From Acidobacteria bacterium Ga0077553 (lineage in GTDB: Bacteria; Acidobacteriota; Terriglobia; Bryobacterales; Bryobacteraceae), in contig LNFE01000265.1 in NCBI GenBank assembly GCA_001464575.1, positions 32,637-96,636 of the forward strand: a DNA stretch of 64,000 nt, read 5' to 3'. This document shows, one piece after another, positions 33,785 to 42,137 of the stretch (its first letter is position 1; every line of letters begins with the position of its first letter). The translations under genes and the position numbers were made by a program. Under the pieces are notes generated by a model. It ran no database searches. It saw only the letters and a program-made list of their open reading frames with translations, and had not been told where the DNA came from.

Positions 33785-35689
33785 CTATTCTATGTTGGCC
33801 CGTGCCGCCGAGGTAGGTTCCGAACCGTTCGGAACGGCAAGGGCCCAGTCCCAAATCGCGCGGCCCAGCCGAACCATCGCCGGAACGTCTTCGGCAAGCA
33901 GGAAACGATCGCGGACCATCTGCCCGGCGGCCGCCTCGACGCGTTGGAGGTAGGCCTCCCGGCCCGGGAACTCTTTTCGAATCCGGTCAAGAGGGAACGG
34001 AATGTAAGAGCCGGTGTTGGCCAGCAGTTCCCCGGGTGCGCCGATAGCGGCGGTACGCCGGTTCCAGCCGGTGAATGCGCCAAGGGGAACGCTGACCCAT
34101 GGCATCTTCACTCCGGCTCGATCATTGCCATCCGCATCCGGGAGCGGGGTCAGAACGGCGTAGTCGGGACCTGCCTTGGGAGGCTGATGGGCAATGATGC
34201 CTTTCGAGGCATACTCCGGGCCGAAGTCCAGATACCGGGTGCGATGGGCGGGTGGGTCTCCGGGGCCGAGCGTACGGTCGGCCAGGCGCGGATACTGCGA
34301 AGGCGGGGGCTCAGTACCGTCGACGACCCACTGCCGCAGATCGCGGAGGATGGCGCGGAGCGACCATTTATAATCGTTCCAGTTGGGGAGATTCTCACCG
34401 TTCCCGCGCTGGGGAGGAAAGGCGGCGGGACCGTGTTGGCCTCCGGAGAGGAGGTAGAGCCGGGTGGTGGGAGGGAGCGCCAAGTCCCGCCGGCCATTCA
34501 GGCTCACATGGACCAGAGCGCCGGCGGATCCCCAGTACTCATAACTGGTATTGGTGTAGATGATCTTGGGCACGACACCGGCCTTTCGCGCACGTTCCAG
34601 AATACTGTCCCGGCGGCCGGTGGCGAGTTCACGGTCATCCGTATCGGAGAAGGGGAACTGGTCAGTTGAGGAGAGACTGGCGTTGCGATAGGGGCCGGAA
34701 GTCCGGCTGGGTTGGGCGAACCGTTCGAAGGTAGAGCGGCGTCCACCCGCGACGTGGGGCTGTAGACCGTCAAAGACGCGGCGGCCATGTTCGTCGGCGT
34801 TAAAGCCCTCATAAACCAGGGCTTTCCAAGCCATCGCACTTTGGGAAGTGCCCACGCCGAGCGCGAACTGCTCCGCGCCAGTCTCCTTGCGGTGGGCAGC
34901 GAAGTCGCGCAGAGCCGCCAGCCCGAGACCGGCAACCGCGGGCGCCTGACTGCGATACAGGAACTCGTAGATGCGTCCGGGCGTCGCAGGTTGGGCAAGC
35001 ATGATTTCATCTCCCTGCAGGCGCCATTCCCCGGGAGCGAGCGGCTTTCGATCGCCGTGGATCCCGTCTCGCACGCTGAGGGTGAGGCTTGCGGGTTCAC
35101 TCACGGGGTAAGGAATGTGACCCGCGTCACCGAGCGGAATGCGCCGGCCCGGCTCGGAGGGCGTGAACTCGCCGCGAACCACACCCGCGAGGCCGGAAAC
35201 CGTCGGAACGTTCACTCGCAGGAGGCCTTCCCGCTTGGGGACATCGTGCTGCCACCCGACCCATGCGAGCGTGTAGCCTTCCCGCATCAGGAATCCGTCG
35301 CCGAAGTGCGCCGCCGTCATGGGATTGGCCGAAGCCTGGGCGCGATTATAGAGAGAGAGCATGCCCATCGCACCCCGGTTGGGGGTCTCGACGAGCAGCG
35401 TTCGATTTCCGGCCCGGAGGTCTTTCGGACGGAGCATGACGACGTCCGCGGAGAACTCCACCAAGCCGGAGGTGTTTCGGGGAGCGTACGAAAGGTCGGT
35501 GATCCGGCGGTTGGCGGGCAGCTTCGGGTCGACGGCAAAGTGGGCCCGGCCACGGAGAAACTCGTAGGCTCCCGTGGCGCCGAAACGAAACCCGTCCAGA
35601 ACGTCTCGCCGCTCCGTGATCTCGAAACGGACGAGCCCGGCGTGACCGGCAACGGCGAACAAGAGGAAGAGCGAGATGGTGGAGCGCAT
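33785..35689 (-). CDS. secreted alpha/beta-hydrolase-domain protein
   Basis: A 634-residue protein with signal peptide (MRSTISLFLLFAVAGHA) and the large alpha/beta-hydrolase-domain family pattern: LVETPNRGAMGML, YTLAWVGWQHDVP, a nucleophile elbow GVGTSQSAMAWKAL, IIYTNTSYEYWGSAGALVH and LLSGGQHGP carrying the probable catalytic His. The start at 35689 was chosen for the signal peptide; a longer frame adds 32 residues without one. Six bases separate it from the DUF1592 gene, so it may be the promoter-proximal gene of that operon. The likely role is hydrolysis of an extracellular ester. A 19-bp palindrome (33817-33835) lies within its last codons. Confidence 0.85.
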   Translation of the reverse strand: MRSTISLFLLFAVAGHAGLVRFEITERRDVLDGFRFGATGAYEFLRGRAHFAVDPKLPANRRITDLSYAPRNTSGLVEFSADVVMLRPKDLRAGNRTLLVETPNRGAMGMLSLYNRAQASANPMTAAHFGDGFLMREGYTLAWVGWQHDVPKREGLLRVNVPTVSGLAGVVRGEFTPSEPGRRIPLGDAGHIPYPVSEPASLTLSVRDGIHGDRKPLAPGEWRLQGDEIMLAQPATPGRIYEFLYRSQAPAVAGLGLAALRDFAAHRKETGAEQFALGVGTSQSAMAWKALVYEGFNADEHGRRVFDGLQPHVAGGRRSTFERFAQPSRTSGPYRNASLSSTDQFPFSDTDDRELATGRRDSILERARKAGVVPKIIYTNTSYEYWGSAGALVHVSLNGRRDLALPPTTRLYLLSGGQHGPAAFPPQRGNGENLPNWNDYKWSLRAILRDLRQWVVDGTEPPPSQYPRLADRTLGPGDPPAHRTRYLDFGPEYASKGIIAHQPPKAGPDYAVLTPLPDADGNDRAGVKMPWVSVPLGAFTGWNRRTAAIGAPGELLANTGSYIPFPLDRIRKEFPGREAYLQRVEAAAGQMVRDRFLLAEDVPAMVRLGRAIWDWALAVPNGSEPTSAARANIE

Positions 35690-35817
35690 CAGATAACTTC
35701 CCCTGAGAGTACCCCAGGGCAGTGGTTTTCGGGCAGATGCGGACGGTTCGCGAACAGTTCGCCGGGGGGAGATCCCCACCGACACGGCATGTGATATAAG
35801 TTGCGGCGGAACGTACC

Positions 35818-37170
35818 ATGTCGACGCCCCCGCAAAATACCGCCACCCTCGACCCGGCTGACCTGAATCCGGAGGAGATTCAGGCGGAGCTGCACGCCGT
35901 ATTGAGGAGCAGTTCCTTTGAACGTTCAGAGAAGCTTCAGAAGTTCCTGCGGTTCATCTGCGAAATGACGTTGCGGGGAGACGGGGGTCGAATCAACGAG
36001 TATTTGATCGGCTCTGAGGTGTTTCTGCGGGGCCCGGAGTATTCGCCCAGCGAAGATTCGGTGGTGCGACGCCAGGCGCACACCTTGCGGCAGAAGCTCC
36101 ACGAATACTACAACGGCGAGGGCAGCAACCACCCTCTGCGGATTGAATTGCCGGTGGGCCGGTACGTCCCGGTCTTTCGCCGGCTGCCGGCTGAGCCGTC
36201 GCCGCCCCCGCCGGAGGCGCCGACAGCCGGGGCCGTTCCCGAGATGCCGGCAGCAATAGTCGCTGCACCGGTGAACCAATGGAGCCGGCGTTTCTGGGCG
36301 GGAGGCGCCACGCTGGTGCTGATGGCCGCTGGGTATTATGCGGGAACGGTCCGGAGTGTGGCACCGGCCAGTCCCGCAGGCGGTGGCGCGACCGAAGAGA
36401 TCTGGGGACCCTGGATCGCCAGTCCCCGGCCGGCGATCATCTGCTTCAGCAGCCCGATGACGACGGTGCTCAAGCATTTTGAAACGGTCCTGCCCGCGGA
36501 CACGGTACCGAAACGCTTCCGCGTCCAGGCCGCGGAGGAGGAAGTGTACCGGCAAGCGTTTCATCTGCCACCGGGCGGCGCCGTTTACTACAGTCCCGCG
36601 GTGAATCAGACCAAGGTTGGCGAGGCCATAGCGGCCGTGCAGCTCACTTCAATGCTGACGCGCCTCGGTACCTCCGTCCAATCGACCCAAAGCCGGTTTC
36701 TGAGTTGGGACGATTTGCGGGCCAATGATCTGATTCTTCTGGGAAACAACGAAGCGAATCGTTGGCTGGACCCATTGCTCATCGATGCGCCATTCCAATT
36801 GACGCCCAGCGCCGGAAGGCGGCAACGCGCCGTCGTTAACCGGGCGCCCCGTCCAGGCGAACCCTCCGAATACATTATTAACTACGCTGCCGAGGAGAAT
36901 GGCGCCGATCAGGAGTATGCCCTCATCTCCATGCTGCCGGGCATGACGGCGAGCCAGCGGCTGCTCTTGATCAGCGGGCTGAACGCCCAGGCCACGCAGG
37001 CGGCAACGGAATACCTGGCAAGCGAAAGTTCGCTCTCGGCGCTGCTCACCCGGCTGCGTCAGGAAAGCCCCAACCATAAGGGACCGTGGCACTTCCAGGC
37101 GGTGGTGAAGGCCGAGGTTCGCGACAAAGTCCCTACCAGAACGTGGCTGGTGGCGGTTCGCGTGCTCTAG
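35818..37170 (+). CDS. membrane-anchored protein with acidobacterial winged-helix-like N-terminal domain
   Basis: A 450-residue protein. Residues ~20-120 form a domain common in acidobacteria and some proteobacteria (SFERSEKLQKFLRFICEMTL, NEYLIGSEVF, DSVVRRQAHTLRQKLHEYY, IELPVGRYVPVF) that is often annotated as a putative DNA-binding region. A Pro-rich linker (122-150), one transmembrane helix at about 160-176 and a ~270-residue extracytoplasmic domain follow. The topology resembles CadC/ToxR-type one-component regulators, which sense outside and bind DNA inside. It is divergent from the hydrolase gene and just upstream of an Oar-type receptor gene, with palindromes on both sides. DNA binding is inference. 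Confidence 0.65.
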   Translation: MSTPPQNTATLDPADLNPEEIQAELHAVLRSSSFERSEKLQKFLRFICEMTLRGDGGRINEYLIGSEVFLRGPEYSPSEDSVVRRQAHTLRQKLHEYYNGEGSNHPLRIELPVGRYVPVFRRLPAEPSPPPPEAPTAGAVPEMPAAIVAAPVNQWSRRFWAGGATLVLMAAGYYAGTVRSVAPASPAGGGATEEIWGPWIASPRPAIICFSSPMTTVLKHFETVLPADTVPKRFRVQAAEEEVYRQAFHLPPGGAVYYSPAVNQTKVGEAIAAVQLTSMLTRLGTSVQSTQSRFLSWDDLRANDLILLGNNEANRWLDPLLIDAPFQLTPSAGRRQRAVVNRAPRPGEPSEYIINYAAEENGADQEYALISMLPGMTASQRLLLISGLNAQATQAATEYLASESSLSALLTRLRQESPNHKGPWHFQAVVKAEVRDKVPTRTWLVAVRVL

Positions 37171-37201
37171 GTGAGAAGTTGGCCTCCACAGTTTGGAGGG
37201 A

Positions 37202-37220
37202 GAACGGTTCGGAACCGTTC
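37202..37220. promoter_or_regulatory. 19-bp perfect palindrome between a putative regulator gene and a receptor gene
   Basis: GAACGGTTC-G-GAACCGTTC, an exact inverted repeat. It could be an operator for the receptor gene starting at 37282. With the following CTTTCC it could also form the hairpin of a weak terminator for the gene ending at 37170, though the T run is short. A related palindrome, GTTCCGAAC-C-GTTCGGAAC, sits at 33817-33835, and a shorter GTTCGCGAAC at 35746-35755. Confidence 0.5.
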
Positions 37221-37281
37221 TTTCCTTGCTCCTCTCGGGAGTGGCCCATAAGATTTGGTAGCTACTCTGTCGAGGACTTCC

Positions 37282-40200
37282 ATGAAATCATTCATCCGCG
37301 ATTCGCTTTTGGCTCTGTTTTGCTGTGCGAGTACGATGTGGGGCCAAGTGACCACCGCTACCCTCTACGCCACGGTCACCGACTCTTCGGCTGCCGTGAT
37401 TCCCGGCGCTAAAGTTACTCTGATCCACAACGGCACCGGGGCCGTCAGCGAGAAGTTCACGGACGCCCAAGGGGAGGCCGTGTTCACCTTCCTCCGCGTC
37501 GGGACGTACACGATGCGCGCAGAATCTAAGGGATTCAAACGGCAGGAGACTTCCGGCTTTGAACTGACAGCCGGCCAGCAGACCCGGAACACGTTTTCGC
37601 TCGAGATCGGCGCCTCGACCGAGACGGTCCAGGTGGACGCCAATGTCCCGTTGATCAACACCGTGTCCTCCGAACAGATCAACTCGTTTGAAGCCATCAA
37701 AGTGCGCGAACTCCCGCTGGCCCGGCGGAATTTCTCGAACCTGTTGAGTCTTGGCACCGGTGTTGTTTCAACGGGTGACAGTGTCCGTATGAACGGCGTT
37801 GGCAAGAATGGCGTCGCGTTCTCCGTGGACGGAACGGACGCGGGGGGCAATCCGGAGGGCCGGGCCTCGTCAGGTTTTGGCCGGCCGAATCTGATCGACA
37901 TCATGAGCATTGAGGCGATTCAGGAAGTGGATACGGTGAAGGGGGTGCCGTCCGCGGAGTACGGAAACATCGTCGGCGGGCAGGTGAATCTGCTGAGCCG
38001 GTCCGGCACCAATCAGTGGCATGGCAGCCTGTTCGAGAATTTCCAGGCCGAAGAGTTGAATGCCCGTAATCAGTTGCTGGCCAGCAAGCCCGGATCGACG
38101 TTCAATCAGTTTGGCGGCTCGATTGGTGGTCCGATTGTAAAGAACAAGTTGTTCATCTTTGGCGTCTATGAGGGCTACCGGGATCGCGCGTTCACGGTCG
38201 TACAGGAAAACGTCCCCACGCCCCGCCTGCGCAACGACATGCTAGCCGGACTACCCGCCTACCGGCAACTGCTGGACTTCGTACCGCTGCCCAACCAACC
38301 CTACGCAGCCACCGCCGATGTCGGGCTGTATCGCGATCCCCGGAGCTCTGTCCGCAACGATAACCACGCCGATATCCGTTCCGATCTTAGGATCGGCCAG
38401 ATGAGCAATCTGGCTTTCTCTTATAGCCGCGGGCGCCCGACGCAATTGGTTCCGCGCAGCTACATCAATGGAAGCAATGATCGCGAGTTCTTGGTCTGGA
38501 ACGAGCGGGGCACGCTCGCCTACACCACCGGCGGCGCCACCTGGACCTCCGAAAGCCGCTTCGGCTACAACCTGGCCGACACCGGACGCTACGATCGATT
38601 CTTCTTCGAACAGAAGGACCCCAGCGGCAAGCCCGAGGTTCTGCCCTTCGGCCGCAGCGTCTTTCGCATTGCCACGAACCTGGGCTGGAATTCGCCCGAC
38701 CACGAGTACTACATGCTCGAAGGCCGCACCGTGAATTTCGATCAGAAGATTGCGCTGCAACGCGGCAAGCACGGCCTGAAATTCGGCTTCAGCTATCGCA
38801 GCGACTGCTGCCAGAAGACGAATCCCGAAGCGCCGCTGATCAGCTACACCAGCCGCGCCGATCTGATCGCCAACATCCCCACCGAGGTGGCTCCCGTGTT
38901 CGGCAATGGCGAGTTCCGGGGCGTACAACGAAGCCTGGGCTTTTTCGCTCAGGACGATTGGCGGATTCGTCCGAATCTGACGCTGAATCTCGGCCTGCGC
39001 TACGACTCATTTGGGAACTTCGTGCCCAAGGCGAAGGAAACGGCCAAGGAAACCGGACTGTACAACCCCGATGGCCTCCTGGACCCGAACACCTTTGCGG
39101 TGGGTCCGCTGCGCGATCGCAACAACCCGGTGCAGGCCGACCGGTGGGCCAACCTCGGCCCGCGGATCGGCTTCAGCTATGACCCGCAGAGCAACGGCAA
39201 GATGGCGATCCGGGGAGGCTTCGGCATCCTGTTCAGCAGCCAGGTCACCGGCGCGTTGCAAGCCGCCGTACAACCCGGTCCCAACACGCCGTTTCGCATC
39301 CGGTTCAGCCGCGCCGATTCCCAACGCCTCGGCCTGAAGTGGGGCACTTTCGCCGATGACATCGCTGTAGCGCTAGCCGCAGACTCCGCTGCGCGTGGTG
39401 TCACCAATATCTTCTCGATCTACAATCCCCAGCTGCAGAACCCTTACAGCATGCACTTTAACTTGGGCTTTCAGCGGGCGATCACGAACACCCTGGCGCT
39501 CGAGACCGCCTTTGTCGGCACCCGGGGCGTAAAGTTCCTGATGCACCGCTGGGCCAACAATCCCGACCGGATCACGGGCCTGCGTCCAAATCCGCTGCTC
39601 AACGTGAATTACTACGTGGACAACACGCAGCAGTCTATCTTCACGTCGTGGCAGACCTCTCTCCGCAAGCGTTTTTCGCATGGACTGACGGGCAGCATCA
39701 ACTACACCTGGGGCAGGGGCCTTTCCACCGCCGGCGGTGACATCGGCGCCTACTACCAGGGCGACGGGGACGCGCGCACTCAGGAGTTCAATTTCCCGAA
39801 GGCCGATCGCGGACCGAACACCGGGGATATCAAGAGCTACTTCAACGCCGAAGGAGTGTACGAGGTGCCACAACCCTACAAGGCGGGCCGGCTAGCCCGA
39901 TCGATTTTCGGCGGGTGGCAGCTTTCGGGCATTCTGATGGCGCGTACGGGCGAGCCGGTTACGTTGTCGCAAACCGGCGCCCTGCAGATCAACCGTCCGG
40001 ATTATGTGGGCGGGCAGGTCTATCTCGACGACTACCGTGATACGCTCCAGTATTTGAACCGGTCGGCGTTTGCACTGGTGCCGTTGGGCGCCGTCTCCCG
40101 GGCGCCGATTCGCCCTGGCAATGTCGGGAACGGCGCCATCCGCGCTCCCGGACTGGTGAATCTGGATTTCTCCATCGGCAAGAGCATCGCGATCACGGAG

Positions 40201-40356
40201 TCCGCCAAGATCCAGATCCGCGCTGACATGTTCAATGCGTTGAACCATACCAACCTGACCGGCCTCCGCACGAGCCTGAACGACGCCTTCTTCGGACGGC
40301 TCTTGGGCACGGCGGGCGCCCGGATTGTGCAGTTGAACACCCGCTTTAGCTGGTAG
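37282..40356 (+). CDS. Oar-type TonB-dependent receptor-like outer-membrane protein
   Basis: A 1024-residue protein with signal peptide (SFIRDSLLALFCCASTMWGQ). A carboxypeptidase-regulatory-like domain follows (TLYATVTDSSAAVIPGAKVTL, about 24-105), then a TonB plug-like region (ELPLARRNFSNLLSL, FSVDGTDAGG, SAEYGNIVGGQVN) and a beta barrel ending in an aromatic residue (QLNTRFSW), the usual outer-membrane barrel terminus. GAGG lies six bases upstream of the ATG. It is preceded by the putative membrane regulator and a palindrome, which may control it. The transported or bound substrate is unknown. Confidence 0.92.
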   Translation: MKSFIRDSLLALFCCASTMWGQVTTATLYATVTDSSAAVIPGAKVTLIHNGTGAVSEKFTDAQGEAVFTFLRVGTYTMRAESKGFKRQETSGFELTAGQQTRNTFSLEIGASTETVQVDANVPLINTVSSEQINSFEAIKVRELPLARRNFSNLLSLGTGVVSTGDSVRMNGVGKNGVAFSVDGTDAGGNPEGRASSGFGRPNLIDIMSIEAIQEVDTVKGVPSAEYGNIVGGQVNLLSRSGTNQWHGSLFENFQAEELNARNQLLASKPGSTFNQFGGSIGGPIVKNKLFIFGVYEGYRDRAFTVVQENVPTPRLRNDMLAGLPAYRQLLDFVPLPNQPYAATADVGLYRDPRSSVRNDNHADIRSDLRIGQMSNLAFSYSRGRPTQLVPRSYINGSNDREFLVWNERGTLAYTTGGATWTSESRFGYNLADTGRYDRFFFEQKDPSGKPEVLPFGRSVFRIATNLGWNSPDHEYYMLEGRTVNFDQKIALQRGKHGLKFGFSYRSDCCQKTNPEAPLISYTSRADLIANIPTEVAPVFGNGEFRGVQRSLGFFAQDDWRIRPNLTLNLGLRYDSFGNFVPKAKETAKETGLYNPDGLLDPNTFAVGPLRDRNNPVQADRWANLGPRIGFSYDPQSNGKMAIRGGFGILFSSQVTGALQAAVQPGPNTPFRIRFSRADSQRLGLKWGTFADDIAVALAADSAARGVTNIFSIYNPQLQNPYSMHFNLGFQRAITNTLALETAFVGTRGVKFLMHRWANNPDRITGLRPNPLLNVNYYVDNTQQSIFTSWQTSLRKRFSHGLTGSINYTWGRGLSTAGGDIGAYYQGDGDARTQEFNFPKADRGPNTGDIKSYFNAEGVYEVPQPYKAGRLARSIFGGWQLSGILMARTGEPVTLSQTGALQINRPDYVGGQVYLDDYRDTLQYLNRSAFALVPLGAVSRAPIRPGNVGNGAIRAPGLVNLDFSIGKSIAITESAKIQIRADMFNALNHTNLTGLRTSLNDAFFGRLLGTAGARIVQLNTRFSW

Positions 40357-40363
40357 AAGCGGC

Positions 40364-41344
40364 TTATCGCTTTCGCAAGGCGCTCCGCGGAATGAGGAGC
40401 GCCATGGATCCCCGGGCCGTGACGACCTCATACTTACCCTGGAAAGCGATGAGGAGATGGGCGGCCCACTCTTCGAGGCCATGTTCCGTCATCAGGTACT
40501 GCACCATATCGGTGGTGGCCATTTCGAGGGCGCGGTCCAGGGAACTTTGGAATTCGGGCTGGGAGCCGATGCTGATGATGGCGTCGGCGGTTTCAACCCG
40601 GGGGCCAGTGAGCTTAAGGCCTTTGCGGACGGTGACAGAGAACTCCACGTCCATGGAGGTTTCGACGCCGTTGCCGGTGGGCTCGCCATCGCCTTGCAGG
40701 GCGTGGCCGTCGCCGAGGAAGAGCAGGGCGCCGGGGTGGTAGACGGGGAGTAGAACGGTGGCTCCTTCGCCGATGCGGTTGTAGTCGATGTTGCCGCCGT
40801 AGGGGCCGGAGGGGCTGGAGGTGGGGGCCCAGTCGCCGGCCGCCGCTACGCCGACGCAGCCGAGCATGGGCTTGGCGGGAAACTCCATGAGGATGGCTTT
40901 GCTGCCGGGCTCACGAAGGCGCACCAGGCCTTTTTCACGGTCAAGGTCCCAGGGAACGTAGTGGGCGTAGCCCTTACGGACGAGGTCGCGTTTGTAGATG
41001 GGCGGATAGGTTTTTTCGATGTACTCGGGGGTCATGGCGAAGAGGCCGAGGCGGTAGCCGGAGTAGCCCCAGTCGCGATTGAGGCGGACCTTGTGGAAAT
41101 GGATGGCGACGGCGTCGCCGGGTTCGGCGCCTTCGATGTAGAAGGGCCCGGTGAGGGGGTTGGGGGCGTCGGCGACCTCCTGGCTCTTTTCGTCCTTGCC
41201 GCTGGAATCGACAGTACGGGTGGCGACGCGTTCGCCGGAGCGGATTTTCTGCTTGACGGGGTGTTTGTGGAAAAAGGTGCGGTAGTAGGTTTCCGCGCCT
41301 AACGGGAGAGTAAACGTGCAGAGCAGCACCAGGAGAATTCGCAT
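40364..41344 (-). CDS. secreted acetamidase/formamidase-family protein
   Basis: A 326-residue protein with signal peptide (MRILLVLLCTFTLPLGA) and the FmdA/AmdA beta-fold pattern: NPLTGPFYIEGAEPGDAVAIHFHKV, LGCVGVAAAGDWAPTSSPSGPYGGNIDY, GALLFLGDGHALQGDGE and VETADAIISIGS. Family members hydrolyse short amides such as formamide to acid and ammonia with metal help. A signal peptide is a feature of the acidobacterial subgroup, so it probably acts in the periplasm. It is convergent with the receptor gene, seven bases apart. The real substrate cannot be told from sequence. Confidence 0.9.
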   Translation of the reverse strand: MRILLVLLCTFTLPLGAETYYRTFFHKHPVKQKIRSGERVATRTVDSSGKDEKSQEVADAPNPLTGPFYIEGAEPGDAVAIHFHKVRLNRDWGYSGYRLGLFAMTPEYIEKTYPPIYKRDLVRKGYAHYVPWDLDREKGLVRLREPGSKAILMEFPAKPMLGCVGVAAAGDWAPTSSPSGPYGGNIDYNRIGEGATVLLPVYHPGALLFLGDGHALQGDGEPTGNGVETSMDVEFSVTVRKGLKLTGPRVETADAIISIGSQPEFQSSLDRALEMATTDMVQYLMTEHGLEEWAAHLLIAFQGKYEVVTARGSMALLIPRSALRKR

Positions 41345-41363
41345 ACCGGGAGTATAGCGGGCG

Positions 41364-42059
41364 CTAAACGGCCGCGCCGAACATGGCGCCGACGCCGGCC
41401 GTTAAGGCCATGGCCGCCGCACCCCAGAACGTGACGCGGAAAGCGGCTTTGGCGACAGGCGCGCCGCCGGCGTAGGCGCCGAGGCCGCCGAGCAGGGCGA
41501 GGAAGAGGATGGAGGTGACAATGACAATCGGGATCAACGACTTCGCGGGCGCCACCAGCACCATGCCTAGCGGCATCGCGGCGCCGACGGCGAACGTGGC
41601 GGCCGAAGCCAGCGCCGCTTGCAGGGGGCGGGCCGTGGTGGTGTCGGAGATCCCCAGTTCGTCGCGGGAGTGCGCGCCCGGGGCGTCATGCACCATCAAT
41701 TGCACTGCGACTTGCTGGGCGAGCGCTTCGTCCAGCCCGCGCTGGACATAAATCGCGGCCAGTTCATCGCGCTCCCACTCCGGGTTTGCCGCCAGCTCCG
41801 CGCGCTCGCGATTTAAATCGGCGCCTTCGGTATCCGCCTGCGAACTGACGGAGACGTACTCGCCGGCTGCCATCGACATGGCCCCGGCGACCAGGCCCGC
41901 CACGCCGGTCACCAGGATGTTGCTGCTGGCCGCGTGAGCGGCGGCGACACCCACCACCAAACTGGCCGTCGAGACAATCCCGTCGTTGGCTCCCAACACG
42001 GCGGCGCGCAGCCAGCCGATGCGATCCGTTCGATGCGTTTCCGAATGCCGAGGCCTCAT
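41364..42059 (-). CDS. VIT1/CCC1-family metal (Fe/Mn) transporter
   Basis: A 231-residue protein with five predicted transmembrane helices. It has the VIT family start (WLRAAVLGANDGIVSTASLVVGVAAA), the GEYVSVSSQ motif after helix 2, and an acidic cytoplasmic loop (NREREELAANPEWERDEL-like) that in plant VIT1 gathers Fe2+. The C-terminal helices include FAVGAAMPLGMVLVAP. Relatives export or store Fe2+/Mn2+ using the proton gradient. It is divergent from dnaE with 78 bases between starts. Confidence 0.92.
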   Translation of the reverse strand: MRPRHSETHRTDRIGWLRAAVLGANDGIVSTASLVVGVAAAHAASSNILVTGVAGLVAGAMSMAAGEYVSVSSQADTEGADLNRERAELAANPEWERDELAAIYVQRGLDEALAQQVAVQLMVHDAPGAHSRDELGISDTTTARPLQAALASAATFAVGAAMPLGMVLVAPAKSLIPIVIVTSILFLALLGGLGAYAGGAPVAKAAFRVTFWGAAAMALTAGVGAMFGAAV

Positions 42060-42137
42060 GGATCGGGCCTCCCAGGGCCCTCCGAAAGTATACTGGTAGT
42101 CTCCCCCGCCCGCAGTTCCCCAACGTGCCGCCCCAAC

